The notes beneath the pieces are model-generated. The model was not told the origin of the DNA and did not search any database. It saw only the letters and a program-made list of their open reading frames with translations. Shown here one piece after another: positions 54,324 through 63,374 of a DNA stretch of 64,000 bases (position 1 is the stretch's first letter; every line of letters starts with the position of its first letter). The stretch comes from Fimadaptatus sp050946055 (lineage in GTDB: Bacteria; Bacillota; Clostridia; Christensenellales; Aristaeellaceae): positions 11,484 to 75,483 of the forward strand of contig JBMNUB010000011.1 in NCBI GenBank assembly GCA_050946055.1, read 5' to 3'. The translations under genes were made by a program, and so were the position numbers.

Positions 54324-55640
54324 ATGCCTGAAAACATGCGCATTTTTGATCCCGCGATAGAGACTATGCCTCGCGAGGAGATGCGCAAGCTGCAGCTGGA
54401 ACGCCTTAAAAGCACGGTCAAGCAGTGCTATGAGCGCGTGCCGATGTATAGAAAGCGCATGGATGAAATGGGCGTGCATCCCGAGGACGTAAGAACGCTG
54501 GAGGATGCGGCCATACTGCCTTTCACGGTCAAGGACGATGTGCGCGACAACTATCCATACGGACTGCTGGCCGTGCCGATGCGCGATATAGTGCGCCTGC
54601 ACGCCTCGTCAGGCACCACGGGCAAGCCCATAACCGCGGGCTATACGCGCGCGGACCTTGACAACTGGGCAACCATGGTGGCAAGGCTTTGCGTGGCGGG
54701 CGGCGCAGGCCCTGACGACATTGCGCAGATATCGTTTGGCTACGGCCTGTTTACAGGCGCACTGGGCCTGCACTATGGCCTTGAGAAGCTGGGCGCGACC
54801 GTAGTTCCCATATCCAGCGGCAACACCGAGCGCCAGATAATGCTGATGCGCGACTTCGGCACGACCGTGCTTATAGCCACGCCGGCCTATGCCATGTACA
54901 TGGCCGAGACCGCCGAGCGCATGGGCATGGTGGGCGAGCTAAAGCTCAAGTACGGCATACTGGGCGCGGAAGGCTCGACAGAGGAGATGCGCCGCGAGCT
55001 GGAGCGCCGCTGGGGCGGCATAACCGTGACCGAGAACTATGGCCTGACCGAGATAATGGGCCCGGGCGTGGCGGGCGACTGCCTGTACAAGGACGGCATG
55101 CACATAAACGAGGACTTCTTCCTCTGCGAGATAGTCGATCCCAAGACAAACAAGCCCCTGCCCGACGGCGAGTACGGCGAGCTGGTGATAACCAACCTGC
55201 TCAAGGAAGGCCAGCCCATGCTGCGCTATCGCACGCACGACATAACCCGCATAATAGATGCGCCCTGCGCCTGCGGACGCACCAGCCGCCGCATAGAGAA
55301 GATACGCGGCCGCTCCGACGACATGCTGATAGTGCGCGGCGTGAACCTGTTCCCGTCTCAGGTCGAGGCGGCGCTGCTGGGCGTAAAGGGCATAGGCCCG
55401 CACTACGAGATAGTGCTGACGCGCCACAACTACATGGACAAGGTGCAGGTCAAGGTCGAGCTGCTGGACGGCTCGCTGCTGGAGAGCTACGGCGCGCTGG
55501 AGGAGCTGCGCCGCGAGATACAGTCCAACATCCGCCGCATATGCCAGCTGGACATGGACATAACGCTGGTGTCGCCCAACACGCTCAAGCGCTTTGAGGG
55601 CAAGGCGCGGCGCGTGACCGACCTGCGCGACAAGGGCTGA
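54324..55640 (+). CDS. paaK: phenylacetate-CoA ligase (AMP-forming), copy 1
   Basis: Adenylate-forming enzyme, 438 residues, that joins aryl acids such as phenylacetate or indoleacetate to CoA. ATP-binding loop SSGTTGKP (about 94-101), FGYGLFTGALG, ENYGLTEIMGPG and the hinge-region GRSDDMLIVRGVNLFPSQVE. Next to ior genes it may run in the acid-forming direction or activate scavenged acids. GAGGGGG precedes ATG 54324. Confidence 0.92.
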   Translation: MPENMRIFDPAIETMPREEMRKLQLERLKSTVKQCYERVPMYRKRMDEMGVHPEDVRTLEDAAILPFTVKDDVRDNYPYGLLAVPMRDIVRLHASSGTTGKPITAGYTRADLDNWATMVARLCVAGGAGPDDIAQISFGYGLFTGALGLHYGLEKLGATVVPISSGNTERQIMLMRDFGTTVLIATPAYAMYMAETAERMGMVGELKLKYGILGAEGSTEEMRRELERRWGGITVTENYGLTEIMGPGVAGDCLYKDGMHINEDFFLCEIVDPKTNKPLPDGEYGELVITNLLKEGQPMLRYRTHDITRIIDAPCACGRTSRRIEKIRGRSDDMLIVRGVNLFPSQVEAALLGVKGIGPHYEIVLTRHNYMDKVQVKVELLDGSLLESYGALEELRREIQSNIRRICQLDMDITLVSPNTLKRFEGKARRVTDLRDKG

Positions 55641-55846
55641 TGCAAATATGCTGCGCGATGGCCGTAATGGCAATGCTGATGTGCGCAAATCGCACCTTAC
55701 GTGCATGGCCATAAGCAGATATAGCGCGCAATGAGCATGAAGCGCCTGTAGTTCCGGCACTACCGGCGGGCATACGGCGCGCAGGCTTGTTTTGACGGCA
55801 GGCAATGAGCAAAACACAGCTAACCGAGAATATCCCGCGCAGCGGC

Positions 55847-55877
55847 GCAGGGCGCGAATGTGCGCTTTGCGCCCTGC
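55847..55877 (+). other. 9-bp inverted repeat upstream of iorA
   Basis: GCAGGGCGC (55847-55855) and GCGCCCTGC (55869-55877), perfect, just before TATACT (55882-55887) and the iorA GGAGGAG. It may be an operator or an internal attenuator hairpin between paaK and iorA. Confidence 0.4.
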
Positions 55878-55902
55878 GCGATATACTGTTTGGAGGAGCA
55901 CG

Positions 55903-57633
55903 ATGAAGAAACTTATGTTGGGCAACGAGGCACTGGCCAGGGGCGCATACGAGGCGGGAGTCGCCGTAGTATCGTCGTATCCCGGCACGCCTTCTACCGA
56001 GATAACGGAATTCTCCTCGGACTATCCCGAGATATACGTGGAATGGGCGCCCAATGAGAAGGTGGCGCTGGAGACTTCGTTCGGCGCGTCGCTGGGAGGC
56101 GTGCGCGCGCTGAGCTGCATGAAGCATGTCGGCCTCAACGTGGCCGCCGACCCGCTGTACACCGCCAGCTACACCGGCGTAAACGGAGGTCTTGTAGTGG
56201 TCGTGGCCGACGATCCGGGCATGCACTCCTCCCAGAACGAGCAGGATTCGCGCAGCCATGCGCGCGGCGCGCAGCTGCCCATGCTGGAACCCGCCGACAG
56301 TCAGGAGGCCGTGGACTTCATGAAGGCCGCCTATGAGCTGAGCGAGAAGTACGATACGCCCGTGCTCATACGCACCACCACCCGCATGGCGCACGCACGC
56401 AGTCTGGTCGAGATGGGCGAGCGAAGCGAGATAGAGCGCAAGCCCTATCACAAGGATGCCATGAAGTACGTCATGATGCCCGGCATGGCCAAGCGCCGCC
56501 ACATAGTGGTGGAGCAGCGCATGGACAAGCTCTCCGAGGACGCATGCGTAATGGACATAAACCGCATAGAGCGCGGCGACGATTCCATAGGCGTGATATG
56601 CTCGGGCGCGGCTTATCAGTACGTGCGCGAGGCCGCTCCCGACGTGAGTGTGCTGAAGCTGGGCATGGTCAATCCGCTGCCCCGCGCACTGATAGAGAAC
56701 TTCGCGCGCAGCGTAAAGACGCTCTACGTTATAGAGGAGCTTGAGCCGATATTCGAGGAGCAGATACGCGCTTGGGGCATAGCGTGCCACGGCAAGGAGC
56801 TGACCGGCCGTCAGGGCGAACTGTCCACGCGCAAGGTCATGGAGATACTGGGGCGCACGCCGCCCGAGTTCCAGCAGGCGGGCGACCTGCCCGCGCGCCC
56901 GCCGGTTATGTGTCCCGGCTGCCCGCACAGGGGAACGTATTACGTGCTGGGCAAGCTCAAGCTGCGTGTGACCGGCGACATAGGCTGCTACACGCTGGGC
57001 GCGCTCAAGCCCACCGAGGCCATGGACGCCTGCCTGTGCATGGGCGCGTCCATAGGCATGAGTCACGGCTTGGAGAAGGCGACGGGCGGCGAATCCTCGC
57101 GCGATACCGTGGCCGTGATAGGCGATTCCACGTTCGTGCATTCGGGCATTACGGGTCTGGTCAACGCCGTGTACAACCATGGCCACAGCACGATAATGAT
57201 ACTGGACAACTCCACAACCGCTATGACCGGCCATCAGCCCAACCCCACCGTGGGCTATGACATACGCAGGCAGGAGACCTACAAGCTCGACCTTGAGACG
57301 CTGTGCCGCGCCGTGGGCGTAAACGACGTAAAGACCGTCGATCCCTACGACATAAATGCGCTGGAAGCCGCGCTCAAGGACAGCCTCAGCCGCGACGAGG
57401 TGTCGGTGATAATAGCCCGCCGCCCCTGCGTGCTGCTGGACAAGAGCAAGAAGCCCGTCTATGTCGTGGACAAGGACAAGTGCCGTGCCTGCGGCGGCTG
57501 CTTCAAGCTGGGCTGTCCCGCCATAGAGCGCGACGGCAGGAATGCGCGCATCAACCCCGCGCTGTGCGTGGGCTGCGATCTGTGCGCGCGCGTGTGCAAG
57601 TTCTCGGCGATAGGAGTGTCAGTATGCAGATAA
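55903..57633 (+). CDS. iorA: indolepyruvate ferredoxin oxidoreductase, alpha subunit
   Basis: Oxidatively decarboxylates aryl pyruvates (from Trp, Phe, Tyr) to aryl-acetyl-CoA, reducing ferredoxin. The 576 residues include GNEALARGAYEAGVAVVSSYPGTP, the thiamine-diphosphate region GDIGCYTLG and VIGDSTFVHSGITGL, and a C-terminal 2[4Fe-4S] domain with CRACGGCFKLGCP and CVGCDLCARVCKF. ATG 55903 has GGAGGAG upstream. It overlaps iorB by 10 nt. Confidence 0.95.
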   Translation: MKKLMLGNEALARGAYEAGVAVVSSYPGTPSTEITEFSSDYPEIYVEWAPNEKVALETSFGASLGGVRALSCMKHVGLNVAADPLYTASYTGVNGGLVVVVADDPGMHSSQNEQDSRSHARGAQLPMLEPADSQEAVDFMKAAYELSEKYDTPVLIRTTTRMAHARSLVEMGERSEIERKPYHKDAMKYVMMPGMAKRRHIVVEQRMDKLSEDACVMDINRIERGDDSIGVICSGAAYQYVREAAPDVSVLKLGMVNPLPRALIENFARSVKTLYVIEELEPIFEEQIRAWGIACHGKELTGRQGELSTRKVMEILGRTPPEFQQAGDLPARPPVMCPGCPHRGTYYVLGKLKLRVTGDIGCYTLGALKPTEAMDACLCMGASIGMSHGLEKATGGESSRDTVAVIGDSTFVHSGITGLVNAVYNHGHSTIMILDNSTTAMTGHQPNPTVGYDIRRQETYKLDLETLCRAVGVNDVKTVDPYDINALEAALKDSLSRDEVSVIIARRPCVLLDKSKKPVYVVDKDKCRACGGCFKLGCPAIERDGRNARINPALCVGCDLCARVCKFSAIGVSVCR

Positions 57634-58196
57634 ATATCGTTATAACCGGCGTGGGCGGTCAGGGTACGCTGCTGGCCAGCCGCATACTGGGCGCGCTGGC
57701 CGCGGCCAACGGCCTGGACGTGAAGGTCAGCGAGGTACACGGCATGGCGCAGCGCGGCGGCAACGTCGTGACATATGTGCGCATAGGCGACAAGGTGCAT
57801 TCGCCGCTGGTAGAAGCGGGGCAGGCCGATGTGGTGCTTGCGTTTGAGCAGCTGGAGGCGCTGCGCGCGCTGCCCTATCTCAAGACGGGCGGCATAATAG
57901 TCACAAATGAGCAGAAGATGCTGCCCATGCCCGTGATAATGGGCGCGGCGCAGTATCCCGAGGACATACTGGGCGCGCTGCGCGAGCGCTGCCGTCTGGT
58001 GTCGCTGGACGCGCTCGGCCTTGCCGGACAGGCGGGCTCTCAGCGCGCGGTCAACATAGTGCTTATGGGCGCTATGGCGCGCGGCATGGAGTTTGATAAG
58101 CAGAGCTGGCTGGATGCCATAGCCGCATGCGTGCCGCCCAAGACGCTGGAAGTGAACATGAAGGCGTTTGAGCTGGGCTGGCAGAGCGCGGGCTGA
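57624..58196 (+). CDS. iorB: indolepyruvate ferredoxin oxidoreductase, beta subunit
   Basis: Gamma-type domain of 2-oxoacid:ferredoxin oxidoreductases, 190 residues. It begins INIVITGVGGQGTLLASRIL and contains VSEVHGMAQRGGNVVTYVRIG. ATG 57624 lies within the end of iorA with TAGGAG upstream, so the two are translationally coupled and form the IorAB enzyme. Confidence 0.95.
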   Translation: MQINIVITGVGGQGTLLASRILGALAAANGLDVKVSEVHGMAQRGGNVVTYVRIGDKVHSPLVEAGQADVVLAFEQLEALRALPYLKTGGIIVTNEQKMLPMPVIMGAAQYPEDILGALRERCRLVSLDALGLAGQAGSQRAVNIVLMGAMARGMEFDKQSWLDAIAACVPPKTLEVNMKAFELGWQSAG

Positions 58197-58684
58197 GGAC
58201 AGATAGGAGCTTTAGGCGCATATCCATGTACATGCCGCTTATCTATGCGGAAAAGTAAAGACCTACGGGCGGCTGCGCCCGCAAGCGGCGTGGGCGCGGG
58301 CATTATGTCCGCGCCTAAGCCAGTTGACAAGCGGACGACATTGCGCCGCTTTACACAGCGCCTAAGCCCGGCTTGGCAATCGAGTGCGGGCAAGGGCGAT
58401 GGGGCGGAGCGGGGCTTACCGGCAGGGCGGCGATGTGCTGTCAGCATGGCGGCGAAAGCGCGCGTGAATGCGTGGTGAAACCACGCAGCACTGTCAGCAC
58501 TGCGGCGGGCATAAGCACGAATGCATGCCGAAACTGCGCAGTCTGCATGGCAGCATATGCGTGCCGCATTGTCAGCACCTGCGCCGCAATCCGCACTCAT
58601 ATCATGCCGCTTCCGGGCGGCTGAACATGGGCAAACACTGATTATCTCAAAGACCATATGCGTATCCAAGGGGATGTGATCGAG
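58197..58684. other. 488-nt gap between iorB and the second paaK
   Basis: GC-rich spacer with several short inverted repeats and a recurring TGTCAGCA / CTGTCAGCACTG motif (near 58438, 58492 and 58572). No convincing gene, promoter pair or riboswitch was recognised. Confidence 0.4.
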
Positions 58685-59992
58685 ATGGAACATTTGATAT
58701 GGAACAGGCCGATGGAGACCATGGACAGAGAGGCGCTCAGAAAGCTTCAGGGCGAGCGCCTGCACAAGACCATACAGCGCGTTTACAAGAACGTGCCTAT
58801 GTACCGCGAGCGCATGCAGGAAAAGGGACTTGAGCCGGGCGACATACGCACGGTGGATGACCTCAAGTACCTGCCCTTCACGCAAAAGACCGACCTGCGC
58901 GACAACTATCCCTTCGGACTGTTCGCCGCCAGCCGCGATGAGATAGTGCGCCTGCACGCCTCGTCCGGCACCACGGGCAAGCCCATCGTGGTGGGCTATA
59001 CCCAGAACGATCTGGACGTGTGGGCAGAGCTGATGGCGCGCGGCCTTACCTCTGCGGGCGCGACGCGGCATGATACCGTGCAGGTGTCCTATGGCTATGG
59101 CCTGTTCACAGGCGGTCTGGGCGCGCATCAGGGCGCGGAGCGCATAGGCGCGACTGTCGTCCCCACGTCCAGCGGCAACACCAAGCGCCAGATAATGCTC
59201 ATGCAGGACTTCGGCACGAACGTGCTGTGCTGCACGCCGTCCTACGCGCTGCTGATAGGCGAGACTATTCAGGAGATGGGTCTTGACATAAATAACTTCA
59301 AGCTGCGCGCGGGCGTGTTCGGCGCAGAGCCGTGGAGCGAGGAGATGCGCAGGCGCATAGAGGAGCTTTTGCACATAGACGCAATAGACGTGTATGGCCT
59401 AAGCGAAATAATGGGCCCGGGCGTGGCCACAGAGTGCCTGTGCAAAAACGGCATGCACATATCCGAGGATCACGTAATACCCGAGATAATCGACCCCGTG
59501 ACCGGCGAGCAGCTGCCCTATGGCGAAAGCGGCGAGCTGGTATTCACCACGATAACCAAGGAAGCGTTCCCCGCGATACGCTACCGCACGCACGACATCT
59601 GCTCGCTCAACATAGAGAAGTGCGACTGTGGCCGCACCTTCGTGCGCATGAACCGCATAACCGGCCGTACCGACGATATGCTTATAATACGCGGCGTGAA
59701 CGTGTTCCCCACTCAGGTGGAGTCGGTGCTGATAAACATAGCGGGCGTGCTGCCGCACTATCTGCTGATAGTGGACAGGGTAAACGCTACGGACACTCTG
59801 GAGATACAGGTCGAGGTAGCAAACGACATGTTCTCCGATGAGGTGCGCAAGATGGAAGCGCTCACCAAGCGCATAGAGGGCGAACTGCAGAGCGTGCTTC
59901 AGCTGCACGCGCGCGTAAAGCTGGTGCAGCAGGGCTCGATAGAGCGCAGCGAGGGCAAGTCCAAGCGCATACTCGACCGTCGCAAGATATGA
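58685..59992 (+). CDS. paaK: phenylacetate-CoA ligase (AMP-forming), copy 2
   Basis: 435 residues, paralogue of the gene at 54324 with the same landmarks: LHASSGTTGKPIVVGYTQ, SYGYGLFTGGLGAHQGAE, VYGLSEIMGPG, GRTDDMLIIRGVNVFPTQVE. Differences in the substrate-pocket half suggest a different aryl acid. ATG 58685 fits the family start (IWNRPMETMDREALRKLQ); the AAGGGG site is 11 nt upstream, and GTG 58676 is an alternative. Confidence 0.92.
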   Translation: MEHLIWNRPMETMDREALRKLQGERLHKTIQRVYKNVPMYRERMQEKGLEPGDIRTVDDLKYLPFTQKTDLRDNYPFGLFAASRDEIVRLHASSGTTGKPIVVGYTQNDLDVWAELMARGLTSAGATRHDTVQVSYGYGLFTGGLGAHQGAERIGATVVPTSSGNTKRQIMLMQDFGTNVLCCTPSYALLIGETIQEMGLDINNFKLRAGVFGAEPWSEEMRRRIEELLHIDAIDVYGLSEIMGPGVATECLCKNGMHISEDHVIPEIIDPVTGEQLPYGESGELVFTTITKEAFPAIRYRTHDICSLNIEKCDCGRTFVRMNRITGRTDDMLIIRGVNVFPTQVESVLINIAGVLPHYLLIVDRVNATDTLEIQVEVANDMFSDEVRKMEALTKRIEGELQSVLQLHARVKLVQQGSIERSEGKSKRILDRRKI

Positions 59993-60059
59993 GAAGATGA
60001 GCGCGCCGGGGAGAAAAAGTGAAGAAAGGCGCGCGCATATGGCAATCCGGCCACAGCTG

Positions 60060-60068
60060 TGGTATAAT
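60060..60068 (+). promoter_or_regulatory. extended -10 promoter of the ACT-alr unit
   Basis: TGGTATAAT (TGN-TATAAT). The -35 is poor. About 45 nt precede the GGGAGG site. Confidence 0.5.
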
Positions 60069-60119
60069 TAATCATGGCTGTGTGCTGCCAATTACGTGTA
60101 TTGATGGGAGGCGGCAGGA

Positions 60120-60551
60120 ATGGTAGTAAAGCAGGTATCTATATTCCTCGAAAACACCAAGGGTAGCCTCATGAAGGTGACAAAGCTGTTGCGCGACAAC
60201 GGCATAGACCTTATCGCGCTGTCGATAGCGGATACGCGCGATTTCGGCATACTGCGCACGATAGTGTCCGACACCGACAGGGCTGTGGAGATAGTGCGTC
60301 AGGCCGGATATGCCGTGAAGCTCACCGACGTGCTGGCGGTGGCCGTGCCGGATCATCCCGGCGGACTGAACGACGTGCTGGAGCTGCTGGACGGGCATAA
60401 TATAGCCATAGAGTATCTGTATTCGTTCGTGCGCACCAGCGGCGATCATGCGCTGATAATCTTCCGCGTGGAGGATCTGGAGCGCGCCGCCGGGGTGCTG
60501 TCCGAGGCGAATATAAAGCTGCTCACGCAGGATCAGGTGCGCAAGCTGTGA
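60120..60551 (+). CDS. tandem ACT-domain protein
   Basis: 143 residues made of two ACT domains (VKQVSIFLENTKGSLMKVTKLL and LAVAVPDHPGGLNDVLELL). Such proteins bind amino acids and are commonly found beside paaK and ior genes in Clostridia and methanogens, where they are taken to be amino-acid sensors. Its stop overlaps the alr start (GTGA). Confidence 0.88.
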   Translation: MVVKQVSIFLENTKGSLMKVTKLLRDNGIDLIALSIADTRDFGILRTIVSDTDRAVEIVRQAGYAVKLTDVLAVAVPDHPGGLNDVLELLDGHNIAIEYLYSFVRTSGDHALIIFRVEDLERAAGVLSEANIKLLTQDQVRKL

Positions 60552-61657
60552 ACGCAAGACCTACCTTCATTGAGACCGACATGGGCGCGATAGCGCGCAA
60601 CATAGAGAAGCTGCGCGGCTATCTGCGCCCGGACACGCGCTTTATGGCCGTGGTCAAGGCCGACGCATACGGTCACGGCGCGGAAAATGTGCTGAAGGAA
60701 GCGCTGCGTCAGGGCGCGTGGGGCGGTGCGGTCGCCATACCCGAGGAGGGCGCGGCGCTGCGCGAGGCGGGAATTGACTGTCCGCTGCTGGTGCTGGGCG
60801 GTGTGGACGGAGCCTGCGCGCGCATGGCGGTGGAATATGGCCTAAGTCAGGCCGCGCCCGACATGGATGCGCTGCGCGCGATGAGCGAGGCGGCGCGCGC
60901 GGCGGGCAGGCCCGGCATAGTCCACATCAAGTTGGACACCGGCATGGGCCGCATAGGCGCGCGCGGCGGGCAGGAGCTTGAGCGCATGCTGGACTTCATA
61001 GCGAGCCATGCCGAGCTGCGCGTGGAGGGCATGTTTGCGCACTTTGCGCGCGCGGACGAGCCTTGCCGCGAGGCCGATGAGTTCACTCGCGCACAGGCGG
61101 ATGCATTTGAGCGCATGAGCGCCATGGTGCGCGCGCGCGGGCTAAAGCCTATCGAGCACATGTGCAACAGCGCCGGCATGATACGCTTCCCCGAGTATGA
61201 CCGCGACATGGTGCGCATGGGCGTGTCTATGTACGGCTTTTCGCCGTTCGTGCCGGGGCTGGAATACGCGCAGCGCTGGGTCACGCGGGCGATGTTCGCC
61301 AAGGATGTGCCTATTGGCACGCCCATAAGCTATGGCGGCACGTTCGTGACAAAGCGGGATTCGCGCATACTCACGCTGCCCGTTGGCTATGCCGACGGCT
61401 ATCTGCGCGCCTGGGGCAACAGGGCCTGCGTGCTGGTGCGCGGACAGCGCGCGCCGGTGGTGGGCAGGGTGTGCATGGATCAGATAATGATAGATGCCAC
61501 CGATGTGCCGGGCGCACAGGCGGGCGATGAGGTTGTGCTTATGGGCGCGCAGGGCGCAGAGCGCATAACGCCCGAGGAGCTGGCCGGCATCGCCGGCACT
61601 ATACCTTACGAGGTCATGCTGGCCGCGCGCTCCCGCGTGCCGAGGCGCACATGCTGA
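60548..61657 (+). CDS. alr: alanine racemase
   Basis: PLP enzyme that makes D-alanine for peptidoglycan. The 369 residues have the PLP-Lys motif AVVKADAYGHGA, KLDTGMGRIG, CNSAGMIRFPEYDRDMVRMGVSMYG, and VGRVCMDQIMID; the second catalytic Tyr lies in ISYGGTFVT. GTG 60548 overlaps the previous stop by 4 nt. It overlaps the next gene by 7 nt. Confidence 0.95.
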   Translation: MNARPTFIETDMGAIARNIEKLRGYLRPDTRFMAVVKADAYGHGAENVLKEALRQGAWGGAVAIPEEGAALREAGIDCPLLVLGGVDGACARMAVEYGLSQAAPDMDALRAMSEAARAAGRPGIVHIKLDTGMGRIGARGGQELERMLDFIASHAELRVEGMFAHFARADEPCREADEFTRAQADAFERMSAMVRARGLKPIEHMCNSAGMIRFPEYDRDMVRMGVSMYGFSPFVPGLEYAQRWVTRAMFAKDVPIGTPISYGGTFVTKRDSRILTLPVGYADGYLRAWGNRACVLVRGQRAPVVGRVCMDQIMIDATDVPGAQAGDEVVLMGAQGAERITPEELAGIAGTIPYEVMLAARSRVPRRTC

Positions 61658-62226
61658 TGGAGACGGACGCGCGCGCGAAGCTGCGCGCCGATATGCGGGC
61701 GCTGCGCGATGCTATGGACGCGGGCGAGCGCGAGTGTGCGTCAAATGACATATGCCGCGCGCTGCTTGCAAGCGGCATGTGGCGGCGCGCCGGGAGCGTG
61801 TTCGTATACTTTGCGGTGGGCAGCGAGGTGGACACATTGCCCATTATCAGGGCCGCGCTGAGCGAGGGCAAGGAACTGTATCTGCCGCGCTGCGTGAAGC
61901 GGGGCGATATGCGCGCGATACTAACGCCGTCGCTTGACGGGCTGCGCCCGGGCAGATACGGCATACCCGAGCCCGCGGGCGAGCATGAGCTGGACTCAAG
62001 CCCCGACCTGTGCATAGCGCCGGGATTGGCGTTCGACCTTGCAGGCGGGCGGCTGGGCTATGGCGGGGGATACTACGACAGGTATCTGGCAAAGCACCAT
62101 CCGCACACGGCGGCGCTGGCGTATGAGTGCCAGATGATAGCGCGCGTGCCGGTGCAGGCGCACGACGTGCGCATGGACAACATAATTACTCCCGCGGGCA
62201 TAGCTGCCTGCGATGAAAGGGCGTAG
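61651..62226 (+). CDS. 5-formyltetrahydrofolate cyclo-ligase family protein
   Basis: Converts 5-formyl-THF to 5,10-methenyl-THF with ATP. The 191 residues include the N-terminal Arg/Lys-rich helix (ARAKLRADMRALRDAM), ELYLPRC and the C-terminal LGYGGGYYDRYL; most members have GKGYYDR here, so the Lys is Gly. Start ATG 61651 (or 61657) is inside the end of alr. Confidence 0.85.
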   Translation: MLMETDARAKLRADMRALRDAMDAGERECASNDICRALLASGMWRRAGSVFVYFAVGSEVDTLPIIRAALSEGKELYLPRCVKRGDMRAILTPSLDGLRPGRYGIPEPAGEHELDSSPDLCIAPGLAFDLAGGRLGYGGGYYDRYLAKHHPHTAALAYECQMIARVPVQAHDVRMDNIITPAGIAACDERA

Positions 62227-62230
62227 ACAT

Positions 62231-62947
62231 ATGGAACTTAAGGCGACTATAAAGATGGCCGGACGTTCATGGCTGATGATGGTCGTAATGGCCGTGCTGG
62301 AGTTCATGTTCTTTCCGGCGCTGGTGTCGGGCAACGACGCAGTGCGCATCATCATAAACTCGGCGGTGCTGCTGGCGGCGCTGATGTTCGGCTTTGCCAA
62401 CGGCGCCAACCTTGGCGAGTCCGAGATAAGCTATGGCGAGATGCTGGACAAGCGCGTGGCCGGAGGCTATAAGGCCATGGATTACGACCTAGCCAAGTGC
62501 TACAGCCGCAAGCGCGGCGTGCTGGCGCTGCTGCTGGGCGCGCTGCCGTGGGTGATAATGAGCATAGTGGTGCTGGTGACCGGCTCGGGCTTTGAGCATA
62601 AGGTTGCCGCTGAAACTCCCGATTACCTGTTCCCCGACGTGGAGGCCATGACCATGGCCACGCATGAGGTGGTGGACATGGTGGCGCGCGTGTCGTTTGC
62701 CGCGTTCATGGGCTTCTTTGAGTTCATAGACAGGCTGGGACCCGGCGTCATCGACTACTTCTTCCTGCCGATGAGCTTCCTGTATCCGCTTGCGATATTC
62801 ATAGGCTATCTGACCGGCCCCATGCAGCACAAGAAGAAGCTGCAGATGATTGAGGAGGGCAAGAAGAAGAAGCTGCGCAAGATACGCGCCGACCAGAAGC
62901 GCAAGAAGCGCCAGCAGCAGCCCCGCCAGCCCAAGCCTGAGGTGTGA
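62231..62947 (+). CDS. membrane protein of unknown function with basic C-tail
   Basis: 238 residues. Four hydrophobic segments are visible: two near the N-terminus (MVVMAVLEFMFFPALV, IINSAVLLAALMFGFA), one at about 100-120 and one near 190-205. The C-terminal 35 residues are very basic and Gln/Pro-rich (GKKKKLRKIRADQKRKKRQQ). AAAGGG is 9 nt before ATG 62231. It may share a transcript with alr and the cyclo-ligase. I do not recognise the family. Confidence 0.65.
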   Translation: MELKATIKMAGRSWLMMVVMAVLEFMFFPALVSGNDAVRIIINSAVLLAALMFGFANGANLGESEISYGEMLDKRVAGGYKAMDYDLAKCYSRKRGVLALLLGALPWVIMSIVVLVTGSGFEHKVAAETPDYLFPDVEAMTMATHEVVDMVARVSFAAFMGFFEFIDRLGPGVIDYFFLPMSFLYPLAIFIGYLTGPMQHKKKLQMIEEGKKKKLRKIRADQKRKKRQQQPRQPKPEV

Positions 62948-62968
62948 TGAGGGCAGGAAATACATGAC

Positions 62969-63222
62969 CAGCCTGTCAAAAAAACCTAGGAGAGTCCGGC
63001 GGGCCTCGCAGTCCGCCGGCTTTAATCGCGCCTAGCGACATGTGCGGTGGGCACGCAGATATTTTGGCGGCGGGAAATCCCATTTCCCGGAGCAGCATAT
63101 CTTCCTTGCAGTTTCTACGCCCGTAAACCTTAAGGATTTCAGTGGAAACTGAGCAGGGGTGGCAGTGGCGGGGGAGCTTCTCCACCGTCCACGCTTGTCA
63201 AAAAGAATTTTTTGACAAGTTG
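62969..63222 (+). mobile_element. dispersed inverted-repeat element, copy E (254 bp)
   Basis: Starts CAGCCTGTCAAAAAA and ends TTTTTTGACAAGTTG; as inverted repeats they match at 13 of 15 positions. Flanked on each side by ATGAC (62964-62968 and 63223-63227), a 5-nt direct repeat. It is inserted between the membrane-protein gene and its terminator. Internal hairpins and conserved blocks match copies A and C closely. Confidence 0.85.
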
Positions 63223-63235
63223 ATGACAATACAAA

Positions 63236-63282
63236 ATATCCGGTTGCGGCTCCTGCAAAGCTGCAACCGGATATTTTTGTTT
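63236..63282 (+). terminator. intrinsic terminator beyond copy E
   Basis: 12-bp perfect stem ATATCCGGTTGC (63236-63247) and GCAACCGGATAT (63263-63274) followed by TTTTTGTTTAT. It could also serve the converging ABC gene. Confidence 0.85.
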
Positions 63283-63374
63283 ATATAGGGCGTTTGAGAC
63301 TTGTGCGCGGTTCATGCCTAGCGCACTCGCGTCAATATGCCCGCATCCATCTTGTATACAGTGTCACAAAGCTC

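Noticed and set aside
62976..63229. Small proteins encoded within the dispersed elements
   Set aside because: Reading frames differ between copies because of insertions and deletions, and no start has a usable ribosome binding site. The conservation is at DNA level.
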